Source: an uncultured Phycisphaerales bacterium (GTDB lineage Bacteria > Planctomycetota > Phycisphaerae > Phycisphaerales > SM1A02). Taken from it: a stretch of 16,875 bases of DNA. Made by a program: the position numbers and the translations under genes. Every line of letters begins with the position of its first letter. Position 1 is the first letter of the stretch. Below are positions 1 through 6,409 of the stretch, one piece after another. The notes under the pieces are model-generated. The model did no database searches and was not told the origin of the DNA. It worked only from the letters and a program-made list of their open reading frames with translations. The DNA is taken from the NCBI GenBank assembly GCA_946886375.1, contig CAMPIL010000027.1:1-16875 (forward strand). The letters run 5' to 3'.

Positions 1-3000
1 CCTTCGCTGCAGTCGCGTCGGTCCTCGCCAGGTCGGTGGTTTCGACCAGCCGAATCATCGCGCCATTGGTGATTCGATTGGCGCCGTTGTTTGTCTTCGA
101 TCCGTCCCCGTGAGATTCGTGCTTGGTCCACGAGCGGTCCTCCTTGTTCTGCATCCGTGCATCAATCGCCGGCGTCGCCGCGCCGTCCGCGGCTTTCTTG
201 CCGGACTGGCCTCGCGGGGGAGCGTTGGCCTCGCGATAACCGGTGATGAACTCCATGCCCATCCACCGGAAGATGTAATCCACCAGGCTCTTGGCAAAGG
301 GAATGTCCTGGTTGGTGGTCATGCCCATCGGTTCAAACCGCTGGTGGGCGAACTTGGTGACAAGACTTTCCACCGGCACGCCGTATTGCAAGGCGACGCT
401 GATCGCCGTGCCCAGCGAATCCATCAACCCGCCGATCGTCGAGCCTTCCTTGCTCATAGTGATGAACAACTCGCCCGGCGAACCGTCTTCATACTGGCCG
501 ACCGTGAGATAGCCTTCATGCCCGGCCACGTTGAAGTGGTGCGTGATGCTGTGGCGGGTATCGGGCAGACGCCGGCGCATCGGACGTTCGATGATGCGCT
601 CGACGATGCGCTCGACGTACGTCGGCTCAACCTGGGGCAGGGTCACCGGAGCCGGAATCGCCGCGCCGTTGCCGTGGGACGCGGAAGAGGTCGACAAGGT
701 CGATATCGCACGCGCCGCTTCCGCAACTTCGGTTGATACTTCCCCCAGGACAGCCTCCACTTCCTCGGCGTTCTCATCGTCTTCGTCCGCATCGACATCG
801 GACTTGGTGTTCAGCGGCTGACTGAGTTTGCTGTTGTCGCGATACAGCGCGTTGGCCTTCAATCCCAATTCCCAACTCAGCCAATAAGCGTCGGCGATGT
901 CCTTCACGCTGGCCTCTTCCGGCAGGTTGATGGTCTTGGAAATCGCGCCGGAGATGAACGGCTGGGCTGCCGCCATCATTCGGATGTGACCCTGCGGCGC
1001 GATGAACCGCCTGCCGATGGCGCCGCACTTGTTGGCGCAATCGAACACGGGAAGATGCTCATTCTTAAGATGCGGCGCGCCTTCCACGGTCTGCGTGCCG
1101 CAGATCACTCGGTTAAGTTCATCGATCTGCTTCGAGGTCAGGCCCAACGCCTTCAATCCGTTGAAGGTCGAATCGCTCTTGGCTTTCTCCGGATCAACGC
1201 CGATGGATTTGAGCACCTTCGCCGGCATCGACCATGCCGTGAACGCAAAGCCCAGTTCAAACACCGTGGGCAGGCTGTTTTCGACCTCCACCAGTTCGTT
1301 GGAGTTGTAGCCGCGAGAATGCAGGAAATCGCGGAACGTCTTGCTGCTGGATTGCATGGACACGGGCAGGGGAGTGTCGATGCTCAGCGTGCCCATGACA
1401 TAGCGAACGATGTCATCGACCTGTTGCGCGTCATAGCCCAGTGACTTCAGCGCCGGCCGCAGCGATGCGTTGGCGATCTTGAAGTAGCCGCCGCCTGCGA
1501 GTTTCTTGAACTTCACCAGCGCGAAGTCAGGCTCCACGCCGGTGGTGTCGCAATCCATGAGCAGGCCGATGGTTCCCGTCGGCGCGATCACCGTGACTTG
1601 CGCGTTGCGGTAGCCGTACTTGTTGCCCAGTTCCAGCGCATCATCCCAGGACCGCGTGGCACGATCGAGGATGTCGTGCGCGTTGGCCAGGTTCATGCGC
1701 TCGCCTTCAAACCGTTCATGATCGATGGGCACGGGCTTGATTTGCAAACCCTCATACGCGTCGGAATCGCGCGGCACGCCGTGGGCAGCCCTGCGGTGAT
1801 TGCGGATCACGCGCATCATCACCTCGCGGTTTTTCGCAAAGCCCGGGAACGGCTGCAACTCGCCGGCCATCTGCGCACTCATCGCGTACGAGCGGCCGGT
1901 CAGAATCGCGCTCAGTGCGCCGCAAATCGCGCGGGCGTCATCGCTGTCGTATGGAATGCCCGCCTGCATGAGCATCGCGCCCAGGTTGGCGTAGCCCAGG
2001 CCAAGAGTGCGGAATCGGTATGACTGCCGGGCGATTTCCTCGGACGGGAATGCCGCCATCAGCACGCTGATTTCCAGCACGATCGTCCACAGGTTGATCG
2101 CGTGCTCGTAGCCATCCAGGTCAAAGCGGCGGCGATCCGCATCGTAGAACAGCATCAAGTTGATGGATGCGAGATTGCACGCCGTGTCATCGAGGAACAT
2201 GTACTCGCTGCACGGATTGCTCGCGTTGATGCGGCCGGAGTTGGGGCAGGTGTGCCAGGCGTTGATCGTGCTGTCGTACTGCACGCCGGGGTCAGCGCAC
2301 CGCCAGGCGGCGCGGCAGATCTGGTTCCACAGTTCCTTGGCTTTCAATGTCTTGGAAATCTTGCCATCAATGCGGCGGCGCAGGTGCCACTCGCCGTCTT
2401 CATCCACTGCCTTGAAGAACGCATCGGTGAGACGAACGGAGGTATTCGAAGTCTGTCCGCTGACGGTGTAGTACGCTTCGCCGTTGAAGTCGTAATTGAG
2501 TTTCAAGCCAAGCGATTGCGCAAGCGACTTCTGATCGTCGCCAAGGTGCTTGAGACCTTCAACCAATGCGGCGACTTTGAGTTCTTCACGCACCTTCCAG
2601 TTCACGAAGGCTTCGATGTCGGGGTGATCGGCGTCGAGGCAGACCATCTTCGCGGCCCGGCGCGTGGTTCCGCCTGACTTGATCGCGCCTGCGGCCCGGT
2701 CGCCGATGCGCAGCCAACTCATGAGTCCGGACGAAGTTCCGCCACCGGAGAGCGGCTCACCCTCGCCGCGCAGCGATGAAAAGTTCGTGCCCGTGCCCGA
2801 GCCGTACTTGAAGAGACGCGCCTCGCGCGTCCAAAGGTCCATGATGCCGCCTTCGCCGACCAGATCATCTTTCACTGCTTGAATGAAGCACGCGTGCGGC
2901 TGGGGATGGGTGTAGGCGTCTTTGGCCAGCGAGATTTCGCCGGTCTCGGGATGCGCGATGAAGTGTCCCTGTGGCGGGCCGGAGATTCCGTACGCCCAGT

Positions 3001-3436
3001 TCAGCCCCGTGTTAAACCACTGCGGCGAGTTGGGCGCGGCCATCTGGTGCAACAGCATGTATGCCAATTCGTCGTAAAACGCCTGGGCGTCCTCAGCCGA
3101 ATCGAAATAGCCATGCGTTTCGCCCCAGTGCTTCCAGCAGCCCGCGAGCCGATGCACGACTTGGCGCACGGATTTCTCAGGGCCGGTTTTTTGTTTGCTG
3201 GCATCATCGCGAAACGGCAAGCCAGTTGCATCAACCACAGGGACTCCTGCTTTGCGGAAGTACTTGCTCACCATGATGTCGGTGGCGAGTTGGCTCCACT
3301 GCTTGGGAACCTCCGCGTCCTTCATCTCAAACACCACCGAGCCATCGGCGTTGCTGATGCGACTGGTTCTCTTCGTCCACTCGACGGTGGAATAGACGTC
3401 TTGGCCGATGGTTGTGAATCTTCGGGTAATTTTCAT
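1..3436 (-). CDS. nrdJ: Adenosylcobalamin-dependent (class II) ribonucleotide reductase, 3' end beyond window
   Basis: Reduces ribonucleotides to deoxyribonucleotides using a cobalamin-derived radical, in the cytoplasm. The frame is open from an ATG at 3436 to the left edge (1,145 codons) and no stop is reached, so the C-terminal cysteine tail is not visible. Seen: the N-terminal HACFIQ block with C183, the NPCSEY active-site block with C409, the PTGTIG loop at about 619-624 followed by the MDCDTTGVEPD stretch, and ISKTINLP at about 832-839. These are hallmarks of the NrdJ family. An acidic, low-complexity linker at about 880-955 separates the catalytic core from the C-terminal domain; I saw no intein. 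The start is supported by GAAGAGG about 8 bases upstream in the transcript. The ATG overlaps the TGA of the upstream peptidase gene (ATGA), so translation may be coupled. Identity is near certain; the exact substrate form (diphosphate) is inferred from the family. Confidence 0.97.
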   Translation of the reverse strand, partial: MKITRRFTTIGQDVYSTVEWTKRTSRISNADGSVVFEMKDAEVPKQWSQLATDIMVSKYFRKAGVPVVDATGLPFRDDASKQKTGPEKSVRQVVHRLAGCWKHWGETHGYFDSAEDAQAFYDELAYMLLHQMAAPNSPQWFNTGLNWAYGISGPPQGHFIAHPETGEISLAKDAYTHPQPHACFIQAVKDDLVGEGGIMDLWTREARLFKYGSGTGTNFSSLRGEGEPLSGGGTSSGLMSWLRIGDRAAGAIKSGGTTRRAAKMVCLDADHPDIEAFVNWKVREELKVAALVEGLKHLGDDQKSLAQSLGLKLNYDFNGEAYYTVSGQTSNTSVRLTDAFFKAVDEDGEWHLRRRIDGKISKTLKAKELWNQICRAAWRCADPGVQYDSTINAWHTCPNSGRINASNPCSEYMFLDDTACNLASINLMLFYDADRRRFDLDGYEHAINLWTIVLEISVLMAAFPSEEIARQSYRFRTLGLGYANLGAMLMQAGIPYDSDDARAICGALSAILTGRSYAMSAQMAGELQPFPGFAKNREVMMRVIRNHRRAAHGVPRDSDAYEGLQIKPVPIDHERFEGERMNLANAHDILDRATRSWDDALELGNKYGYRNAQVTVIAPTGTIGLLMDCDTTGVEPDFALVKFKKLAGGGYFKIANASLRPALKSLGYDAQQVDDIVRYVMGTLSIDTPLPVSMQSSSKTFRDFLHSRGYNSNELVEVENSLPTVFELGFAFTAWSMPAKVLKSIGVDPEKAKSDSTFNGLKALGLTSKQIDELNRVICGTQTVEGAPHLKNEHLPVFDCANKCGAIGRRFIAPQGHIRMMAAAQPFISGAISKTINLPEEASVKDIADAYWLSWELGLKANALYRDNSKLSQPLNTKSDVDADEDDENAEEVEAVLGEVSTEVAEAARAISTLSTSSASHGNGAAIPAPVTLPQVEPTYVERIVERIIERPMRRRLPDTRHSITHHFNVAGHEGYLTVGQYEDGSPGELFITMSKEGSTIGGLMDSLGTAISVALQYGVPVESLVTKFAHQRFEPMGMTTNQDIPFAKSLVDYIFRWMGMEFITGYREANAPPRGQSGKKAADGAATPAIDARMQNKEDRSWTKHESHGDGSKTNNGANRITNGAMIRLVETTDLARTDATAAK

Positions 3437-4305
3437 GTGAACGCCTCTTCGTGGCCATCCTCAAATTGTTCAACAAAAGCCGGATGTACGCACCTTGTCT
3501 CTGTTGGACATCGCAAGAGGAGCGTTAAGATAGACTCCTCATTGGAAGATGGCATTGCAGAACAGAACAGCCGGCGCTTGTTCCATCGCTCCTGAATCCA
3601 AACCCATCCGCTCGTAAGTGCCTTTGAAAACAATGCAATCCCCGGAATCGACGAAAATGGATAAGAGAAACGTCGGTCGCGGTAGATTCGTGATTTTTCG
3701 AAGTTGACAAATACTTGTGTCATGTACATGGATTGATTGCACGAATCAAATTTTGCCAAAGCTAGGTCAACGTTCAATAGTTCTTTGCACCGATTAGTGG
3801 CAGCGCTAAGACTGACATCAAAACGCTGGGACAGGTGTTGGATGGTGCAGATAGAAAGTTCGCGGTTTGAAAGTTCTGCTTCGAATTGCAATCGCGGCAT
3901 CAGGATTTCAGCAGCAAACCTGTCACATATGTCTTCCTCCGTCTGATTACCAGGTGGCATGAAGACGTCGCGAGTTTCAAAGTCACGGGTTTCTGGAAGC
4001 ACTTGATGCAGCATTATGTGGCCGAGCTCATGAGCTAGCGAGAATCGTCGTCGGTGACGGTTCGCTCGCATCGAAAGCATAATCTTGTACCTTCCCGTAT
4101 CCAAAGGAACTAATAACGCCTCGCAGGGTAAGTCCTCAAGTGTTATAGAAACGACACCAAGCTTGTTAGACAATGATCGTAAACAAGTGCGAGAATTATC
4201 GCCCACACACCCCGAAAGGAGGCGCTCAGAAAGGTTGTGAACGGCATCATTTACGGACGAAGTGCCGGTCGCTGCTGTGAGTTTGTCTTCAATTACACTC
4301 GCCAT
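3433..4305 (-). CDS. ImmA/IrrE-family zinc metallopeptidase
   Basis: A 290-residue protein with the zinc-peptidase signature H92-E93-L-G-H96 inside FSLAHELGHIMLH, followed by E124 and FAAEILMP at 130-137. This is the usual layout of ImmA/IrrE (DUF955/COG2856) peptidases; the third zinc ligand is probably E124 (or the neighbouring E123). Known members cleave helix-turn-helix repressors in stress or mobile-element switches; the substrate here is not known. Residues from about 150 to the end form a C-terminal half that I do not recognise, unlike minimal ImmA proteins. It lies 5 bases after the 104-aa gene and overlaps nrdJ by 4 bases, with no strong ribosome site of its own, so coupling to the upstream gene is likely. 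Base composition is distinctly lower in GC than nrdJ and dcd (a line at 4141 is about 37% GC), which suggests transfer. Family call is firm; cellular role is open. Confidence 0.9.
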   Translation of the reverse strand: MASVIEDKLTAATGTSSVNDAVHNLSERLLSGCVGDNSRTCLRSLSNKLGVVSITLEDLPCEALLVPLDTGRYKIMLSMRANRHRRRFSLAHELGHIMLHQVLPETRDFETRDVFMPPGNQTEEDICDRFAAEILMPRLQFEAELSNRELSICTIQHLSQRFDVSLSAATNRCKELLNVDLALAKFDSCNQSMYMTQVFVNFEKSRIYRDRRFSYPFSSIPGIALFSKALTSGWVWIQERWNKRRLFCSAMPSSNEESILTLLLRCPTETRCVHPAFVEQFEDGHEEAFT

Positions 4306-4310
4306 GGTAA

Positions 4311-4625
4311 CTATTCACTAAAAAGTCGAGGATTGTCAAATTCAGAAATCCATTTTGAGAGCATTGCAGCGGTGACTGGCTGTCGGCCATTCGTTTCTCT
4401 CGCCACGGCGCCAAAAAATCTAGTTGTCAATTCGCGATGACGTCTGTCGCGCTGGGCCGCCTTTTGAAGCAGAAACTGCCAGGCATCTTTGCGTCCTGAC
4501 TGGAAACAGAAGTCGCGGATAATCTCCGCGTCTTCCCTTGATGCGGATGAATGTCGAAAAACTTTCGCAAGGTTTCCCTGATCGTCAACTCTGCAAACGG
4601 GATCAATTTCGTCTTTACGATTCAT
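4311..4625 (-). CDS. Small uncharacterised protein of the accessory cassette
   Basis: A 104-residue soluble, charged protein that I do not recognise. It is rich in basic and acidic residues, with probable helices at about 29-60 (EDAEIIRDFCF..., WQFLLQKAAQRD) and 62-77. Its C-terminal segment PVTAAMLSKWISEF (83-96) has the look of the second half of a helix-turn-helix, but a full DNA-binding motif is not evident. A real gene is supported by the AAGGA site 6-7 bases before the ATG, a 9-base gap to the upstream 231-aa gene and a 5-base gap to the peptidase gene. ImmA-type peptidases are usually encoded beside an XRE-type repressor, and this gene sits in that place. The idea that it is the regulator or the substrate of the peptidase is inference from position only. 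Confidence 0.7.
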   Translation of the reverse strand: MNRKDEIDPVCRVDDQGNLAKVFRHSSASREDAEIIRDFCFQSGRKDAWQFLLQKAAQRDRRHRELTTRFFGAVARETNGRQPVTAAMLSKWISEFDNPRLFSE

Positions 4626-4634
4626 GAACAGTCC

Positions 4635-5330
4635 TTAACCTTCCTCTATGTCGGCCATGTTTCGTCCCCCACCATTGAGGGCTTGCAACTCCAAGAAGGA
4701 TTCAATCGATCGATACATCTGCACAAAGCCGGCGGCTTCACCCTCAAGAAGAACCGTCAGCCGTGGATCAAAAGCAGTTTCTTCGAAGAATCGTCCTCGA
4801 CGGATGTCGACTAGGCCAAGGATGGGTTTCTTTACTTGCTGACGCAAAGTAATTTGCATCAAATGCAGAATAAGGCGAACCTGCTCACGCGTTGGCTTCT
4901 CCTTCTTCAGATAAAGCTTCAGCAGATGAGTCTCTTGGCCGTTTGTGAATGCCAACTCTGGATTGACTCGCACAGAGAGTCTGTCATGACGCCACGTTGC
5001 GCGAGCCGGCCGAGTCCAACGAAAGTCCATCTCTTGGTAGTTAGTTGCCCAAAAGCGTTTGTAACCACGTGCCATTAACTCATAGTTGGTTCGTTTGCCG
5101 CGCAAGTCTGGAATTGTCGGGGGAAGTTGATCCAGATCGTGAACTGGTCGATTCTGGCGATGAATGGCACGGACGGCACGTCGGAACGGCCGATAGTAGT
5201 CTTTGTATTGCTTGTACCCGGCCAGGTACTGTTCTCGAATCAAGTGCGCCTCTGTTAGCTTAGACATACCAACACGAAGCAGGTAGTCTGTGAAACTTGT
5301 CAAGGAGATGTCGAGGACCGGTTCATTCAT
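4635..5330 (-). CDS. Uncharacterised 231-aa protein, first gene of the accessory cassette
   Basis: A cytoplasmic protein without signal peptide or membrane segments. The N-terminal third (about 25-60) is basic and aromatic, rich in Tyr and Arg. The middle and end contain a compact alpha/beta-looking core: VRVNPELAF (120-128), HLLKLYLKKEK (135-145), a helix at about 147-163 (REQVRLILHLMQITLRQ), a strand near ILGLVDIRRGRFF, and a final helix containing FVQMYRSIESFLEL. The E125 then K138/K142 arrangement after beta-strands recalls PD-(D/E)XK nucleases, but the canonical (D/E)-x-K is missing, so this remains a guess. The gene begins 12 bases after the dcd stop and ends 9 bases before the 104-aa gene, so it reads as part of the same transcript. 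Only a weak GAGAG ribosome site precedes the ATG; an internal ATG at 5267 has no better one. Composition is lower in GC than dcd. Function unknown. Confidence 0.75.
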   Translation of the reverse strand: MNEPVLDISLTSFTDYLLRVGMSKLTEAHLIREQYLAGYKQYKDYYRPFRRAVRAIHRQNRPVHDLDQLPPTIPDLRGKRTNYELMARGYKRFWATNYQEMDFRWTRPARATWRHDRLSVRVNPELAFTNGQETHLLKLYLKKEKPTREQVRLILHLMQITLRQQVKKPILGLVDIRRGRFFEETAFDPRLTVLLEGEAAGFVQMYRSIESFLELQALNGGGRNMADIEEG

Positions 5331-5342
5331 GTGTGTGTTCTC

Positions 5343-5915
5343 TCAATCAACTCGCGGCAACGTCAACCCGGATTGGTCCTGGTACTTTCCGGCCTTGTCC
5401 GCGTAACTCACCGCGCATGTGCGATCGGCTTTGATGAACACCATCTGTGCGATGCCTTCGTTGGCGTAAATCTTCGCCGGCAGGGGGGTGGTGTTGGAGA
5501 TTTCGATAGTCACCTTGCCGCGCCATTCGGGTTCCAACGGCGTGACGTTCACGATGATGCCGCAACGGGCGTATGTGCTCTTGCCAACGCAAATTGCCAA
5601 AACATTGCGGGGGATGGTGAACACTTCAACGGTTTCGCAAAGGGCGAAACTGTTGGGCGGGATGATCACGTGATCCTTGCCGGTGTTGCGTGTATCGACG
5701 GTGACGAAGAGGTCATCGCTGAAGGCTTTGGGATCGACGATCGCCTGGCCGCCATTGCGTGAGACGTTGGTGAAGATCTTGAAGAGCGAGCCAACGCGGA
5801 CGTCATAGCCGTAGGAGGACACGCCGTAGGAGACTTTTCCGGGGCGCTTGTTGTTTTCCTCGAACGGCTCGATGCCGATGAGTTCTCGGATTTGGGTGTC
5901 GCATAGAACGGCCAT
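5343..5915 (-). CDS. dcd: dCTP deaminase
   Basis: Deaminates dCTP to dUTP, the precursor route to dTTP, in the cytoplasm. The protein is 190 residues, the normal length. Family features seen are [12 protein letters not shown] near the N-terminus (29-40), IIPPNSFAL (84-92), [19 protein letters not shown] (111-129) and W131-R-G followed by TIEISN with E138. E138 matches in position and context the catalytic glutamate of the E. coli enzyme. The start ATG at 5915 has AAAGGAG 9 bases upstream, the best ribosome site in this part of the window. It is the promoter-proximal gene of the minus-strand run leading through the accessory cassette to nrdJ, which fits a dNTP-supply unit. Whether the enzyme also hydrolyses dUTP, as in bifunctional archaeal relatives, cannot be told from sequence reading alone. 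Confidence 0.95.
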   Translation of the reverse strand: MAVLCDTQIRELIGIEPFEENNKRPGKVSYGVSSYGYDVRVGSLFKIFTNVSRNGGQAIVDPKAFSDDLFVTVDTRNTGKDHVIIPPNSFALCETVEVFTIPRNVLAICVGKSTYARCGIIVNVTPLEPEWRGKVTIEISNTTPLPAKIYANEGIAQMVFIKADRTCAVSYADKAGKYQDQSGLTLPRVD

Positions 5916-5944
5916 CGCAACGTGCTCCTTTCCCGACAGAAACG

Positions 5945-5986
5945 CCCGGAGGTCTCCGGGGTCGTCGATCCGCTGCCTCAGGATCG
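5945..5986 (-). promoter_or_regulatory. Palindrome and second stem in the dcd leader
   Basis: Positions 5945-5960 form a perfect inverted repeat, CCCGGAG / CTCCGGG, around a 2-base centre. It ends 30 bases upstream of the dcd start. Just upstream in the transcript, CGATCC (5966-5971) pairs with GGATCG (5981-5986) over a 9-base loop. The first could be a dimeric-repressor operator or, with a 4-base loop, an RNA hairpin; the pair could form a structured 5' leader. I could not match either to NrdR boxes or a cobalamin riboswitch. Confidence 0.4.
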
Positions 5987-6066
5987 CTCGGCGAATCCAG
6001 TCGCCGGGCTGGCTGAGGTCAGATGGGATTGACGATCATCAACCAAGTTCGTCCACCATTGAGGAG

Positions 6067-6193
6067 GGTTTGGCAACCGTGTATCGCGATGCCGTGCTGT
6101 TCGAACCCGTGCTGGCCTGTTCGGCAGCAGTTTGGTGCATCCTGCACCGGGCTTCGAATCCCTCATTGCATCGCGGGGTATGTTGCTCAAACC
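6067..6193 (+). ncRNA. Candidate structured small RNA (rod-shaped, 6S-like layout)
   Basis: The two halves of this 127-base stretch fold back on each other almost completely. Outer helix: 6067-6077 pairs with 6182-6193 (11 bp, one bulged T at 6187), continues through wobble pairs at 6079-6084, then a perfect 8-bp block 6085-6092 with 6168-6175. A central asymmetric bubble follows (6093-6099 opposite 6159-6167). Inner helix: 6100-6105 with 6153-6158, 6106-6109 with 6148-6151, 6110-6115 with 6141-6146 (one T-T mismatch). A 25-base apical loop (6116-6140) closes the rod. Long stem, central bubble and terminal loop is the plan of 6S RNA, but the match is architectural only and I see no diagnostic sequence. 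The plus strand is chosen because a terminator-like hairpin follows at 6240-6265. TTGACG at 6029-6034 could be a -35 element but no good -10 follows. A purely DNA-level inverted repeat remains possible. Confidence 0.5.
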
Positions 6194-6239
6194 ACCCTGA
6201 CAACCGTATCGTACTACTACATCTTGGGCCTGCAACAAT

Positions 6240-6265
6240 CTCAAGCCCACAATCTTGAGTTTTTT
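6240..6265 (+). terminator. Intrinsic terminator-like hairpin
   Basis: CTCAAG (6240-6245) pairs with CTTGAG (6254-6259) over an 8-base loop, followed directly by six Ts (6260-6265). The stem is short and not GC-rich, so it may be weak. Only the plus-strand reading has the T run. No plus-strand protein gene precedes it, since the nearest gene (dcd) runs the other way. It would therefore end a non-coding transcript, such as the rod-shaped RNA 47 bases upstream. Confidence 0.5.
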
Positions 6266-6382
6266 GTGTCAGAATCGTAAACCGATTGTATGCAACAGGT
6301 TACAGCGGGGTGAAAATCGCTGCTAGTCGCTATGCATGGTGTGGATAAACTGACTGCGGCTTCCAAATGTCCTAGATATTGG

Positions 6383-6399
6383 GGGTAGGAAGCCTACCC
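6383..6399 (+). promoter_or_regulatory. Hairpin just upstream of the helicase start
   Basis: GGGTAGG (6383-6389) and CCTACCC (6393-6399) form a perfect 7-bp inverted repeat around AAG, ending 10 bases before the ATG at 6410. It would occupy the place of a ribosome-binding site for that ATG. It may be an operator, an RNA hairpin controlling translation, or a sign that translation truly starts at 6458 or 6467. There is no T run, so a terminator is unlikely. Confidence 0.35.
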
Positions 6400-6409
6400 T
6401 AAAGACGAG

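Larger units (their letters stand above)
3437..5342 (-). other. Lower-GC accessory cassette inserted between dcd and nrdJ
   Basis: Three co-directional genes (231 aa, 104 aa, ImmA/IrrE peptidase) fill the space between two deoxynucleotide-metabolism genes. Spacings are 12, 9, 5 and -4 bases. Sample lines inside count to 37-47% GC against 62% in a sampled uvrD line. No direct repeats, integrase or transposase were seen at the borders, so the means of entry is not visible. The cassette has no obvious promoter of its own and would depend on readthrough from dcd. Horizontal origin is inferred from composition and from the accessory nature of the peptidase family. Confidence 0.65.
5916..6409. other. 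494-base non-coding region between divergent dcd and uvrD
   Basis: The few open frames here are short, lack ribosome sites and overlap the inverted repeats, so I regard the region as non-coding. It should hold the dcd promoter (minus) and the uvrD promoter (plus). It contains the leader palindromes, the rod-shaped repeat, the T-run hairpin and the pre-uvrD hairpin listed separately. In the remaining part, 6266-6382, I see no repeat or convincing promoter pair. Confidence 0.7.

Noticed and set aside
110..736. Long plus-strand open frames opposite nrdJ (also 986-1444, 1598-2023, 2102-2677, 2879-3595)
   Set aside because: They are antisense shadows of a clearly conserved reductase and carry no recognisable domain.
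1..3436. Possible intein in nrdJ, common in this family
   Set aside because: The translated core reads continuously through the C183, C409, PTGTIG and ISKTINLP blocks with no inserted splicing domain.
3437..5342. Integrase, transposase or direct-repeat borders for the cassette
   Set aside because: None could be seen; the island is listed as accessory by composition only and not as a defined mobile element.
5343..5915. dcd as an anti-phage nucleotide-depletion gene
   Set aside because: Its length, motifs and GC-rich composition match the housekeeping enzyme; only the neighbouring cassette looks acquired.
5916..6060. Cobalamin riboswitch or NrdR box upstream of the dcd-nrdJ unit
   Set aside because: No B12-box-like or NrdR-box-like sequence was found on the minus strand of the leader.
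6100..6158. Two TTCGAA segments in T-loop-like surroundings that suggested a tRNA gene
   Set aside because: The flanking 5-bp stems do not pair and no acceptor, D or anticodon arm fits; instead the two segments pair with each other within the rod-shaped repeat.
5978..6258. Short open frames on both strands in the dcd-uvrD gap
   Set aside because: No ribosome sites, no protein-like pattern, and they cross the inverted repeats; non-coding reading preferred.
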